From Cellulosimicrobium composti (GTDB lineage Bacteria; Actinomycetota; Actinomycetes; Actinomycetales; Cellulomonadaceae): a stretch of 64,000 bases of DNA. The DNA is taken from the NCBI RefSeq assembly GCF_009711085.1, contig NZ_WMKA01000004.1, positions 62,001 to 126,000 of the forward strand, read 5' to 3'. Below the pieces are notes generated by a model. That model ran no database searches, was not told the origin of the DNA, and was given only the letters and a program-made list of their open reading frames with translations. This document shows, one piece after another, positions 1 through 7,832 of this stretch; position 1 is the stretch's first letter; each line of letters opens with the position of its first letter. The translations under genes were made by a program, and so were the position numbers.

Positions 1-1
1 G

Positions 2-337
2 ATGCACGCCGAGCCGGCGCGGGCGTGGCGGCTCGACGAGCTGTCCCGTGCGGTCGCGATGTCCCGCACCTCGTTCGCGGAGCGGTTCCGGGACGTCGCG
101 GGGATGCCTCCCCTCGCGTACCTCACGCAGTGGCGCATGCTCCTCGCCCGGCGGGCGCTGCGCGAGGACGACGCACGCGTGGGCGAGCTCGCGCAGCGGC
201 TCGGCTACGGCTCGGAGAGTGCGTTCAGCACCGCGTTCAAACGGGTCGTGGGCGAGTCCCCGCTGCGCTATCGCGCCCGCCTGCGCGAGCGTGCGGCGGA
301 CGCCGCCCCGCCGGCCCTCGCCCCCGCGACGCCCTGA
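2..337 (+). CDS. AraC-family transcriptional regulator, C-terminal part (5' end outside window)
   Basis: Only the DNA-binding end of the protein is present. The 111 visible residues form the two helix-turn-helix units of an AraC/XylS regulator: the first around LDELSRAVAMSRTSFAERF and the second around VGELAQRLGYGSESAFSTAFKR, followed by the family signature G.SP..YR. The frame is open to the window edge, so the ATG at position 2 is an internal codon and the effector-binding domain is missing. A short Ala/Pro-rich tail ends the protein. Its target cannot be deduced; the convergent SDR gene downstream is one candidate. Confidence 0.88.
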   Translation: MHAEPARAWRLDELSRAVAMSRTSFAERFRDVAGMPPLAYLTQWRMLLARRALREDDARVGELAQRLGYGSESAFSTAFKRVVGESPLRYRARLRERAADAAPPALAPATP

Positions 338-362
338 CCGCCGCGGCCCGGCCCGACCGCCC

Positions 363-1070
363 CTACCAGGGCAGCGGGCCGTGCACCGAGGTGAAGGTGC
401 CGGTCGGGCCGTCGGGACCGACCTGCGCCATGCGGACGATGATCTCCGCGCCCTCCTCGACCGTCTGGGTGCCGGTGCGGCCGTTGAGGTCGGTCCGGGT
501 GTAGCCGGGCTCGACCGCGTTGACCCGCATCGCGGGGAACGCCTTGGCGAGCTGGATCGTGACGACGTTGACCGCCGCCTTCGAGGCCGGGTACGCGACG
601 CCGGGGTAGAAGTGCGTGTGGCTCTCCGGGTCGCTCAGCCACGTCAGCGACGCGAGGCCGCTCGACACGTTGACGACCACGGGCGCCGCGGACCGCCGCA
701 GCAGCGGCAGGAAGGCGTGCGTGACGCGCACGACGCCGAGCACGTTCGTCTCGAAGACCTCGCGCACGACGTCCGCCGTGGTGTCCTCCGCGGGCACGAT
801 GCCGTTGTCCGGCAGGCGGCCCTCCACGCCGGCGTTGTTCACGAGCACGTCGAGCCCGCCGTCCGCCTCGATCCGGCGGACCGCCGCGTCGACCGAGGCC
901 TGGTCGGTCACGTCGAGCAGGACGAAGCGGCCGCCGACCTCCTCGGCGGCCGCGCGGCCGCGCGCCTCGTCCCGCGCGCCCACGTAGACGGTGTGGCCCG
1001 CGGCGACGAGGCGGCGGGCGGTCTCCTTGCCGAGACCCTTGTTCGCTCCGGTGATGAGTGTCGTGGTCAT
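363..1070 (-). CDS. SDR-family NAD(P)-dependent oxidoreductase
   Basis: A classical short-chain dehydrogenase of 235 residues. The cofactor motif TGANKGLG lies near the N-terminus (about residues 7-14), NNAG follows at about 80, and the catalytic YPASK (Tyr and Lys of YxxxK) is near residue 160 with the partner Ser in NVSSG. The start is ATG at 1070. The gene is divergent from the MmyB-type regulator at 1172, with a 101-bp gap that carries a 25-bp imperfect palindrome, so it is probably the target of that regulator. This SDR/XRE pairing is common in actinobacteria. The substrate is unknown. Confidence 0.93.
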   Translation of the reverse strand: MTTTLITGANKGLGKETARRLVAAGHTVYVGARDEARGRAAAEEVGGRFVLLDVTDQASVDAAVRRIEADGGLDVLVNNAGVEGRLPDNGIVPAEDTTADVVREVFETNVLGVVRVTHAFLPLLRRSAAPVVVNVSSGLASLTWLSDPESHTHFYPGVAYPASKAAVNVVTIQLAKAFPAMRVNAVEPGYTRTDLNGRTGTQTVEEGAEIIVRMAQVGPDGPTGTFTSVHGPLPW

Positions 1071-1116
1071 GCCACGAGGCTCGCGCGCCCTCCGGCCGTG
1101 ATGAAGTCGTCCGTCC

Positions 1117-1141
1117 GTCGTAGGACCGGCAGTACCACGAC
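1117..1141. promoter_or_regulatory. Imperfect 25-bp palindrome, probable operator
   Basis: Arms GTCGT and ACGAC enclose a region with further symmetric matches (GTCGT-N-G-N-AC toward the centre and its complement). It sits in the 101-bp space between the divergent SDR and MmyB-type regulator genes, 30 bp before the GTG of the latter, the usual place for an autoregulatory operator. Assignment is inference. Confidence 0.5.
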
Positions 1142-1171
1142 ACGAGCCCCGCGGGCGGCCACACTGGCCGG

Positions 1172-2038
1172 GTGGACGAGTGGGACCTGGGCCGGGCGGT
1201 ACGGCAGTGGCGCAACCGCGTCGCTCCGGAGGCCGTCGGGCTGCCGCGCGGCCCGCACCGTCGCGCGGCAGGGCTGCGCCGGGAGGAGCTCGCGGGGCTC
1301 GCGGGCATCTCGGTCGACTACCTGACGCGGCTCGAGCAGGGCCGGTCGACGGCGCCGTCCGTCCAGGTGGTCGAGGCCCTCGCCCGCGCGCTCCGGCTGA
1401 CCGACGGCGAGCGCGAGCTCCTGTTCCGGCTCGCGGGCCACGCCGCCCCGGGCGGCCACCTCGTGCCCGCGCGGATCACGCCGAGCGTGCAACGGCTCCT
1501 CGACCGGCTCGACCACACGCCCGTCGCGGTCTGGGACGCGACGTGGACGCTGCTCGTCGCGAACGCCTCCTACGACGCGCTCATGGGGGCGACGACCACC
1601 TGGCGCGGGATCGAGCGCAACGCCCTGTGGCGCCACCTCGTCGGCCCGGGTACGCGCGCCGTCTCGACCCCGCAGGAGCGTGCCGACCTCGAGGCCCGCC
1701 TCGTCGCCGACCTGCGCCTGACCGCCGCGCGGTACCCCGCCGACCCGCGGCCCCGGCGGATCGCGCGCGCCCTCGCCGCCCGGAGCGACCGGTTCGCCGG
1801 GCTGTGGGACACCGTCGGGCTCCACCCCGGCGGCGAGCAGCCGCGCCGCAAGGAGATCGAGCACCCCGACGTCGGCCGCATCACGCTCGACTGCGACACC
1901 CTGGTCGTCGAGGGCGACGACCTGCGCGTCATGGTCTACACCGCGGAGCCCGGCACGGTCGACGCCGACCGCCTCGCCCTGACGCGCGTGCTCGGCACGC
2001 AGGACCTCGCGCCCGAACGCGCCCTCCGGGACCGCTGA
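1172..2038 (+). CDS. Helix-turn-helix regulator with MmyB-like ligand-binding domain
   Basis: The 288-residue protein has an XRE-type helix-turn-helix in its first 90 residues (RREELAGLAGISVDYLTRLEQGR) and an MmyB-like C-terminal domain starting at about residue 105 (PVAVWDATWTLLVANASYDAL). In this family the C-terminal PAS-like domain binds a small hydrophobic ligand. The start is GTG at 1172, the first codon that keeps the whole HTH. It is divergent from the SDR at 363-1070 and likely controls it through the palindrome between them. Confidence 0.92.
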   Translation: MDEWDLGRAVRQWRNRVAPEAVGLPRGPHRRAAGLRREELAGLAGISVDYLTRLEQGRSTAPSVQVVEALARALRLTDGERELLFRLAGHAAPGGHLVPARITPSVQRLLDRLDHTPVAVWDATWTLLVANASYDALMGATTTWRGIERNALWRHLVGPGTRAVSTPQERADLEARLVADLRLTAARYPADPRPRRIARALAARSDRFAGLWDTVGLHPGGEQPRRKEIEHPDVGRITLDCDTLVVEGDDLRVMVYTAEPGTVDADRLALTRVLGTQDLAPERALRDR

Positions 2039-2203
2039 CCGTCCCCCGGCACCCGGACGCGGTCCCGCTCGGCGCGTGCGCGGGGCGGCCGTCACGACGT
2101 CGCCGGCGCCCTACGATCACGACGTGATCCCGCTCCGCCCCCGCCGTCCCGACGCGCGAGGTCTCCACCCCGCTCGCCTCGCCGTCCCGCGCGGCGGCGC
2201 GGC

Positions 2204-3382
2204 GTGAGCGCGCCCGGCGCCCGTCGCCGGGTGCCGCCGTGGCTCGTCGCCGCGGTCGTCGTCGTCGCGCTCCCCGCGACGGGACTGCTCCCCGCCGCCG
2301 ACGCGCGCGACCTGCTCGCCCGCACCGGCCCGGTGCTCGTGTTCCTCCTGGCCATCACCGTGGTCGCCGAGCTGTGCGCCGGGGCGGGCCTGTTCGACGC
2401 CGTCGCGGAGCGCGCGGCGCGCCTCGCCCGGGGGCGGCGGATCGCGCTGTGGGCGCTCGTCGTCGTCCTCGCGACCGCGAGCACCGTCGTGCTCTCGCTC
2501 GACACGACGGCGGTGCTCGTGACGCCCGTCGTGCTCGCCCTCGCGCGGCGCACGGGCACGCGGCCCCTGCCCCTGGCGCTCACCGTCCTCGCGCTCGCCA
2601 ACACGGCCTCGCTGCTCCTGCCCGTCTCGAACCTCACCAACCTGCTCGCCGCGCACCGGTTCGGCGCCGGGTACGTCGGGGCGATGGGGGCGCCGGCGCT
2701 CGCGGTCCTCGGCGTGACGGTCGTCGTGCTCCTCGCGCTGCACGGGCGCCACCTGCGCGGGCGCTTCGTGCTCACCGGCACCGGACCGACGCCGCCCGAC
2801 CGGGTCCTGCTGGTCGTCACCGCGGCCGTCGTGGCGCTGCTCGCCGTCGCGTTCGCGGTCGAGCTCCCGGTCGCGCCGACCGCGCTCGCCGGCGCCGCGG
2901 TGCTCGGCCTCGCGACGTGGTGGCGCCGCGTGCGGCCTCTCGTGCCGGTTCGGGACATGCTGCCGTGGCGGTCGGCGATCGTCGTCGCCGCGCTCTTCAT
3001 GCTCGTCGAGACGTGGCACGCGCACGGTCTCGGCGACCTCCTCGCGGCCGTCGCGGGCACCGGCGACGGGCCCGGCGACCTCGCGCGACTCGCCGCGACC
3101 GGCGTCGTCGCGGCGAACCTCGTCAACAACCTGCCCGCGTTCCTCGCGCTGCTCCCCGCCGCGGGCGAGAGCGTCGACCGGCTCGCGACGCTCCTCGTCG
3201 CCGTGGACGCCGGGCCGCTCGTCACGCCGTGGGCGTCGCTCGCGACCGTGCTGTGGTGGCAGCAGTACCGCCGGCACGCGTTCGAGCACGGGCCGCCGCC
3301 GCCCTGGCACGTGGTGCGCCAGGGCCTCGTCCTCGCGCCGCTGGCCGTCGCGGCGGGCGTCGCCGCCGTCGTGCTCACCTAG
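2204..3382 (+). CDS. ArsB/SLC13-superfamily permease
   Basis: A 392-residue integral membrane protein with about ten hydrophobic segments. The repeats characteristic of the ion-transporter superfamily are visible: SLDTTAVLVTPVVLALA near residue 100 and AANLVNNLPAFLALLP near residue 305 (the NNLPA motif of ArsB/NhaD-type carriers). The GTG start follows a G-rich stretch. Arsenite export is one possibility, but the gene is 5 kb from the arsRCM locus and no other metal gene adjoins it, so the substrate is left open. The 80-bp palindromic repeat unit begins only 9 bp after the stop. Confidence 0.85.
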   Translation: MSAPGARRRVPPWLVAAVVVVALPATGLLPAADARDLLARTGPVLVFLLAITVVAELCAGAGLFDAVAERAARLARGRRIALWALVVVLATASTVVLSLDTTAVLVTPVVLALARRTGTRPLPLALTVLALANTASLLLPVSNLTNLLAAHRFGAGYVGAMGAPALAVLGVTVVVLLALHGRHLRGRFVLTGTGPTPPDRVLLVVTAAVVALLAVAFAVELPVAPTALAGAAVLGLATWWRRVRPLVPVRDMLPWRSAIVVAALFMLVETWHAHGLGDLLAAVAGTGDGPGDLARLAATGVVAANLVNNLPAFLALLPAAGESVDRLATLLVAVDAGPLVTPWASLATVLWWQQYRRHAFEHGPPPPWHVVRQGLVLAPLAVAAGVAAVVLT

Positions 3383-3390
3383 GCATCCCG

Positions 3391-3470
3391 CCGAACACGG
3401 GGTTGGTGTCGTTATCCGCCCGATAACGACACCAACCCCGTTCTCGGCGGCGAGGAAGCTCGTGTTCGAC
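3391..3470 (+). repeat. Palindromic repeat unit, copy 1 (57-bp hairpin + 23-nt tail)
   Basis: The first 57 bp form two 26-nt arms around a 5-nt loop; the inner 19 bp (from CGGGGTTGGTGTCG to GTTATC) pair perfectly and the outer end has a few mismatches. A 23-nt tail (CGGCGAGGAAG...TTCGAC) follows. The same 57+23 layout recurs at 47100-47179 and, with a diverged tail, at 17005-17084. It lies between the convergent permease and MFS genes and could act as a terminator, but its recurrence as a defined unit indicates a REP/MITE-like element. Confidence 0.85.
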
Positions 3471-3539
3471 GGCGTTGCGTCGGCAGGTGCTGCGGCGTCA
3501 CGGGGTCAGGGGGCACGGGGCAGGCGCACGGGGCCCCAC

Positions 3540-3550
3540 GGGATCATGGG
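3540..3550. promoter_or_regulatory. GGGATCATGGG box, distal copy
   Basis: Exact 11-bp match to the box in the FadR/MFS divergent promoter (4823-4833), lying at the 3' end of the MFS gene. It might be an auxiliary operator; chance is not excluded. Confidence 0.3.
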
Positions 3551-4791
3551 GTGGCGGTGCGGGGCTCGGGCGCCGGTGGCGCGGCGTCCTCCACGAAGCG
3601 GGGGCGGCACGCGAACCAGCCGCCGATCACTCCCGGGACGGCGGTGGCGGCGAGCGCGAGGAGCGGGACCGTCCACGAGCCGGTCGCCTCGCGCAGCAGG
3701 CCCAGGCCGATCGGGCCGAGGCACGCGAGCCCGTAGCCGATCCCCTGGACGAAGCCCGACACGGCGGACGCGGACTGCGGCGTCCTGGTCCGCCGGTTGA
3801 TGAGGGTCATGCAGAGCGGGAAGGTGCTCACCCCGACGCCGAGCGCGCACATCCACAGCACCGTCCCGCCGAGCGGGGACACGAGCAGCCCCACGTAGCC
3901 GGCGACGAGGACGACCGCGCACACGACCACCACGACGAACGGGTTCCGCAGGCGGGTGGCCAGGTGCGGCACGACGAGGGCGGCCGCCATGCCCCAGGCC
4001 GAGTAGAGCGCGACCATCGTGCCGCCCAGGGCCGTGCTGCCCCCGGCGTCGGTGAGCACGGCGGGGACCCACGTGATGATCCCGTAGTTGGACAGCGAGA
4101 TCGCCGCGAACAGGACCACGAGACCCCACGCCGTGGACGACCGGCCGACCCGCAGGCGCGCGACGGCGGCGGTCGGGGTCGCGGGGGCGTGGTGGTCGGC
4201 GCGCAGCCGGGCGGCCAGCACGAGCCAGACGGCGGCCGCCACCGCGGCGGGCAGGGCCCAGACCCCGACCGAGACCCGCCAGGTCGTCGCGTCGGCGACG
4301 GGCACCGCCAGGAGCGGGGCGACGAACTGGCCCGTCTGCATGAGGATCAGGTAGAGCGACGTCCACAGGGCGATCCGGTCGGGGAACCACGCCTTGACCA
4401 GGGGCACGATGACGACGTTCGCCGCCCCGATCCCGGCGAGCGCGACCACGGTCGACGCGACGAGCGCCGTCGTGGTGGGGGAGAGCGCGCGCAGCACGAG
4501 CGAGAGCGCGGTCAGGCCGAGCGCGACGGCGGCGGTGCGCTCGAGGCCGAACCGTCGCGTGACGAGCGGGGCGAGGAACCCGAACGCGCCGAACGACACC
4601 GCGGGCACGGTGCCGAGCAGGCCCGCGGCCGTCACCCCGTACCCGAGGTCGGCCCCGATGGTCTCCAGGAGCGGGGTGAAGCCGGTGACGGCCGTGCGCA
4701 GGTTGAGCGCCGTGAGGGCGACCGCGAGCCCGGCCCACGCGAGCTGGTGACCGCGCCGTGCGGGGGCGCGCGAGGGGGTGAGGGTCGCCAC
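3544..4791 (-). CDS. CynX/NimT-type MFS transporter
   Basis: A 415-residue major-facilitator protein with 12 predicted membrane segments. The N-terminal signature ALTALNLRTAVTGFTPLLETI after the first helix, and GFVQGIGYGLACLGPIGLGLLREATGSW near the C-terminus, match the CynX/NimT branch (cyanate, 2-nitroimidazole and unknown efflux). The gene is divergent from a FadR/GntR regulator, a pairing often seen for this family. An 11-bp box GGGATCATGGG occurs both just before the divergent regulator start and just beyond this gene's 3' end. Confidence 0.93.
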   Translation of the reverse strand: MATLTPSRAPARRGHQLAWAGLAVALTALNLRTAVTGFTPLLETIGADLGYGVTAAGLLGTVPAVSFGAFGFLAPLVTRRFGLERTAAVALGLTALSLVLRALSPTTTALVASTVVALAGIGAANVVIVPLVKAWFPDRIALWTSLYLILMQTGQFVAPLLAVPVADATTWRVSVGVWALPAAVAAAVWLVLAARLRADHHAPATPTAAVARLRVGRSSTAWGLVVLFAAISLSNYGIITWVPAVLTDAGGSTALGGTMVALYSAWGMAAALVVPHLATRLRNPFVVVVVCAVVLVAGYVGLLVSPLGGTVLWMCALGVGVSTFPLCMTLINRRTRTPQSASAVSGFVQGIGYGLACLGPIGLGLLREATGSWTVPLLALAATAVPGVIGGWFACRPRFVEDAAPPAPEPRTATP

Positions 4792-4822
4792 GCTAGACTC
4801 CGATGTCCGGTCGGCCGATCAT

Positions 4823-4833
4823 GGGATCATGGG
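4823..4833. promoter_or_regulatory. GGGATCATGGG box in divergent promoter, probable FadR/GntR operator
   Basis: The sequence GATCATGGGATCATGGGATG immediately precedes the regulator's first ATG (4834) and lies 26 bp from the MFS start. It holds two overlapping GATCATGG direct repeats and the symmetric GATC-ATGG-GATC. GntR-type regulators often bind such sites in the shared promoter. Confidence 0.45.
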
Positions 4834-5550
4834 ATGAATCGCGAGGAGTCTGTCACACGGCAGCCCATGCGTCGAGTAGGGCTCATCGACCAGGCGGCGG
4901 CGCGCTTCCGCGAGGAGGTGGTGTCCGGGCGCTGGCCGGTCGGCGAGCGCATCCCGACCGAGCCCGCGCTCGTCGCGGAGTTCGGCATCGGGCGCAACAC
5001 CGTCCGTGAGGCGCTCCAGTCGCTCGTGCACGCCGGCCTGCTGCGCCGCGAGCAGGGGCGCGGCACGTTCGTCATCTCCCGCTCCGAGCTCACGGGCACG
5101 CTCGAGCGCCAGCTCGCCGGCGGCAGCCGTCGGCACTACCTCGAGCTGCGCCTCGCCCTCGACAGCACCGCGGCGTCGTTGGCCGCCGCGAGCCGGTCGG
5201 ACGACGACGTCACCGCGCTCCGGGACCTGCGCGACCGGCGGGAGGCGACGTGGCCGACCGGCGACCTCGACGCGCGCGCCGCCGCGGACCTCGACCTGCA
5301 CCGCGCGATCGTCGTGGCGACGCACAACCCGCTGTACGTGACGCTCTACTCGAGCATGCTCGACGTGTTCGCGATCCACATGCGCGACGACGAGACCGAC
5401 GACGAGGCCGCGGCGCACCGGCGACACCACGAGCTGGTCGAGGCGATCGCGGAGAAGGACTCCGACCGAGCCGCGGCGGCGGTGGCCTCGATCTTCGCGC
5501 CCTTCATGCGCCGGGCCGCCGCGGAGCGGGGCGTCGCCGCCGAGGGCTGA
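4834..5550 (+). CDS. FadR/GntR-family transcriptional regulator
   Basis: A 238-residue regulator with the GntR winged helix at about residues 15-80 (RIPTEPALVAEFGIGRNTVREALQSLVHAGLLRREQGRGTFV) and an all-helical FCD effector domain after it. Residues of the FCD metal site (Asp and His side chains around DLDLHRAIVVATHNPLY and the C-terminal HHELVEAI) are present. ATG 4834 is the first start in frame; ATG 4867 is an alternative and would leave the operator-like repeat fully upstream. Neither has a strong ribosome-binding site. It probably represses the divergent CynX-type exporter. Confidence 0.92.
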   Translation: MNREESVTRQPMRRVGLIDQAAARFREEVVSGRWPVGERIPTEPALVAEFGIGRNTVREALQSLVHAGLLRREQGRGTFVISRSELTGTLERQLAGGSRRHYLELRLALDSTAASLAAASRSDDDVTALRDLRDRREATWPTGDLDARAAADLDLHRAIVVATHNPLYVTLYSSMLDVFAIHMRDDETDDEAAAHRRHHELVEAIAEKDSDRAAAAVASIFAPFMRRAAAERGVAAEG

Positions 5551-5568
5551 CCGCGGGCGCGCCGACGG

Positions 5569-6003
5569 TCAGTCGAGGCAGAACTCGTTGCCCTCGACGT
5601 CCTGCATGACGATGCACGACTCGTTCTCCTCGTCGGCGAGCATGACGCGCACGCACGTCGCGCCGAGCGCCAGGAGCCGGTCGCGCTCCGCCTCGAGCGC
5701 CGCGAGGCGCTCGGCACCCGCGAGGCCCGTGCCCACCCGGACGTCGAGGTGCACGCGGTTCTTCACGACCTTGCCCTCGGGGACGCGCTGGAAGAACAGC
5801 CGCGGGCCGACGCCCGTGGGGTCGCTGCACGCGAACCACGCGTCCCGCTGCTCGGGCGGCAGCGCGGCGTTCGCGTCGTCCCACGTGGCGAACCCCTCGG
5901 GCGGCGAGGGCGGGACGTAGCCCAGCACCTCGCACCAGAACCGGGCGACGCGCTCGGGCTGCGCGCAGTCGAACGTGACCTGGACCTGCCTGACCGTCGT
6001 CAT
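5569..6003 (-). CDS. VOC-family (glyoxalase-like) protein
   Basis: A 144-residue single-module VOC protein. It opens with VQVTFDCAQPERVARFWCEVLGY, keeps WDDAN and RLFFQRVPEGKVVKNRVHLDV in the middle, and ends in DVEGNEFCLD. This is the glyoxalase-like subgroup typical of actinobacteria, without an assigned substrate. Its ATG overlaps the TGA of the preceding oxidoreductase (ATGA, 6000-6003), so it is translationally coupled as the last gene of a three-gene operon. Confidence 0.93.
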   Translation of the reverse strand: MTTVRQVQVTFDCAQPERVARFWCEVLGYVPPSPPEGFATWDDANAALPPEQRDAWFACSDPTGVGPRLFFQRVPEGKVVKNRVHLDVRVGTGLAGAERLAALEAERDRLLALGATCVRVMLADEENESCIVMQDVEGNEFCLD

Positions 6004-6554
6004 CGGCCCACCCTGCCACGCGCGACGCCGGTGGTGGGCCCCTTTTCCGGGTCCGGCACGACGCGGAACACGGGGTGGTCGGGCGCGATGCGCGCGAGCT
6101 CGGCGGGCGTGGGCGACTTCCCGACGCCGAGGTGCGGGCGCGCACCGGGCGCGACGGCCGCGTAGCGGCGGAGCACGGGAGGTCGTGCGGCGACGGGGAC
6201 GGGCTCCAGGCGCACGGGGGTCGCGCGGCCGCGTCGGTGCAGCACGGCCCGGCCGCCGGACGCCTCGACGTTGCGGACCCAGCCCGCGCGCGGGCCGAGC
6301 ATCGAGACGAGGTGGTCGACGCCGTCGACGTCCGCGACGGCGACGGGCGTGGTGACGGGGCGGCCGGAGACCCGGCCCACGACCTCGAGCGTCGCCGCCT
6401 GGCGAGGGACCCCGACGCCTGCGGCGTACAGGGCGGCGTCGACGCGGTTCCACAGGCGGGCGACCCGCCCGGGCCGCCCGTCGCGGTACAGCGCGCGCTT
6501 GAGCGCGCCGAGCGCGGCGGGGGCCCGGGCCGGGCCGCGGCGGGCCGGCGTCAC
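6000..6554 (-). CDS. Nitroreductase-family deazaflavin (F420)-type oxidoreductase
   Basis: A 184-residue protein of the F420H2-dependent quinone reductase/nitroreductase family. The core AATLEVVGRVSGRPVTTPVAVADVDGVDHLVSMLGPRAGWVRNVEASGGRAVL carries the family pattern (a short strand, RxSG, then GWVRN and a basic strand). The start is the GTG at 6554, which overlaps the stop of the upstream membrane gene (GTGA), and its own stop overlaps the next ATG. The family uses coenzyme F420 to reduce quinones or nitro compounds, though some members bind FMN or heme; cofactor choice here is not visible. Confidence 0.88.
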   Translation of the reverse strand: MTPARRGPARAPAALGALKRALYRDGRPGRVARLWNRVDAALYAAGVGVPRQAATLEVVGRVSGRPVTTPVAVADVDGVDHLVSMLGPRAGWVRNVEASGGRAVLHRRGRATPVRLEPVPVAARPPVLRRYAAVAPGARPHLGVGKSPTPAELARIAPDHPVFRVVPDPEKGPTTGVARGRVGR

Positions 6555-7003
6555 GACGGTCGCCTCCACAGGAGGGCGACGACGGCGAGGCCGGGCAGGC
6601 ACGGGAGCACGAGGAGCCAGGCGAGCGCGGGCGCGAGGCCGACGTCCCCGGACGTGTCGACAACCGTGAGCCCGGCGAGCGCGACCCCTGCTCCCGCGAC
6701 GAGGAGCCCGGCCGCGAGCCAACGGCCCCAGCGGGCGTCGGTGCGTGCCGCACGCAGCGTCAGGAGCCAGCCGACCACCCCGAGGACGCCGACGACGGCC
6801 AGGATCGCGACGTACGCGGTGACCGCGGCGTCCACCTCCGCGGTCCCATACGCGGGGTAGCCGGCACGGACGTGGTCCGCGAGCAGGCCGGTGGTCGCGC
6901 GGTCGACGACCGGGTACGCCGCGGCGAGGACGGTGAGCGCGAGCCCGGCCCAGGCGAGGGCGGCGGTGCGACGGTCGATCGTTTCTGAAAGTGACTGTCT
7001 CAT
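6551..7003 (-). CDS. Four-helix membrane protein, first gene of TetR-controlled operon
   Basis: A 150-residue protein with four hydrophobic segments (about residues 14-34, 58-82, 92-114 and 126-146). No family is recognised with confidence; it resembles small hypothetical actinobacterial membrane proteins. The ATG at 7003 directly follows a partial copy of the TetR operator (6985-7001 overlaps the first codons). It begins the operon that runs through the F420-type oxidoreductase and the VOC protein. Confidence 0.85.
   Translation of the reverse strand: MRQSLSETIDRRTAALAWAGLALTVLAAAYPVVDRATTGLLADHVRAGYPAYGTAEVDAAVTAYVAILAVVGVLGVVGWLLTLRAARTDARWGRWLAAGLLVAGAGVALAGLTVVDTSGDVGLAPALAWLLVLPCLPGLAVVALLWRRPS
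6985..7001. promoter_or_regulatory. TetR operator, imperfect copy
   Basis: CTGAAAGTGACTGTCTC, matching the perfect palindrome at 7047-7063 at 15 of 17 positions. It covers the first codons of the membrane-protein gene, so a bound repressor would block that operon. Confidence 0.6.
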
Positions 7004-7046
7004 AGCACGTGACTGTACGCAGACGAGCGCGCGAGTCAACCCCTTT

Positions 7047-7063
7047 CTGACAGTGACTGTCAG
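7047..7063. promoter_or_regulatory. TetR operator, perfect 17-bp palindrome
   Basis: CTGACAGTGACTGTCAG is a perfect inverted repeat around a central G, 20 bp before the tetR-like ATG and 44 bp before the divergent operon. Its position predicts autoregulation plus control of the divergent genes. Confidence 0.72.
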
Positions 7064-7082
7064 GAGCGGTAGGGTCAGGCGC

Positions 7083-7679
7083 ATGCCAGGCCTCCGTGAG
7101 CAGTGGCGTCGCACCGCCATGACGACGATCCAGGAACGTGCGCTCGACCTCTTCGACGAGCGCGGGTTCGCCGCGGTGACGATCGAGGAGATCGCGGCGG
7201 CCGCCGAGGTCTCGCCGTCGTCCGTCTACCGCTACTTCGGCACCAAGGAGGGGCTGCTCGTCGCCGACGAGTTCGACAGCATGACTCCCGCCCAGCTGGA
7301 GGAGCTCGTCGACCCCACCGACCCCGTGGGCAGCATGCTCGGGGTGGTCCGTGCGTACGAGGCGGCAGGCGGCGCCGGGCCGGACGACGCGCCGCTCGCC
7401 GAGCGCAGCCCGTGGCGCCGCGTGCGGTACTTCTTCCTCGAGCCGTCCGTGCGCGCGGCAGCCCTCGCGACCCTCGACCGGGCCGCGCAGCGCGTCGCGC
7501 CGCTCCTGGCGGCGCCGGGCGCCATGAGCCCCGTCCAGGCGGCGGTCGCCGCGCACGCGGTCGTGTTCGGCTACTTCGCGGCACTCGAGAGCTGGTACTC
7601 CGACGGCGGCACGCGGCCCATCGCGGCCTACGTCGAGGAAGGGCTGGCGCCCCTGCGCGGAGCGTGGCCCGCGCGCTGA
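7083..7679 (+). CDS. TetR-family transcriptional regulator
   Basis: A 198-residue TetR regulator. The N-terminal helix-turn-helix is clear (ALDLFDERGFAAVTIEEIAAAAEVSPSSVYRYFGTKEGLL, residues 20-60), followed by a variable helical effector domain. ATG 7083 lies 20 bp after the perfect operator palindrome. It is divergent from the membrane protein / F420 oxidoreductase / VOC operon and most likely represses it and itself. Confidence 0.94.
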   Translation: MPGLREQWRRTAMTTIQERALDLFDERGFAAVTIEEIAAAAEVSPSSVYRYFGTKEGLLVADEFDSMTPAQLEELVDPTDPVGSMLGVVRAYEAAGGAGPDDAPLAERSPWRRVRYFFLEPSVRAAALATLDRAAQRVAPLLAAPGAMSPVQAAVAAHAVVFGYFAALESWYSDGGTRPIAAYVEEGLAPLRGAWPAR

Positions 7680-7832
7680 GCGTCGCGACGCGGCGGCGTA
7701 GACCGTCGTGGACGGGCCGGACGGTCACGGTCGCCCTGCCTCTCCCGTGCGTGGCGAGGTTCTGCGCCCGGCGATGAGTCCTGCCCCGCACCACGGTCGG
7801 ACATCAGGTCGGACGAGCCGGAGGAGGCACCG

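Noticed and set aside
6060-6085. GGAACACGGGGTGGTCGG, resembling the arm of the palindromic repeat
   Set aside because: Only about 10 bases match, no second arm follows, and it encodes conserved residues of the F420-type oxidoreductase.
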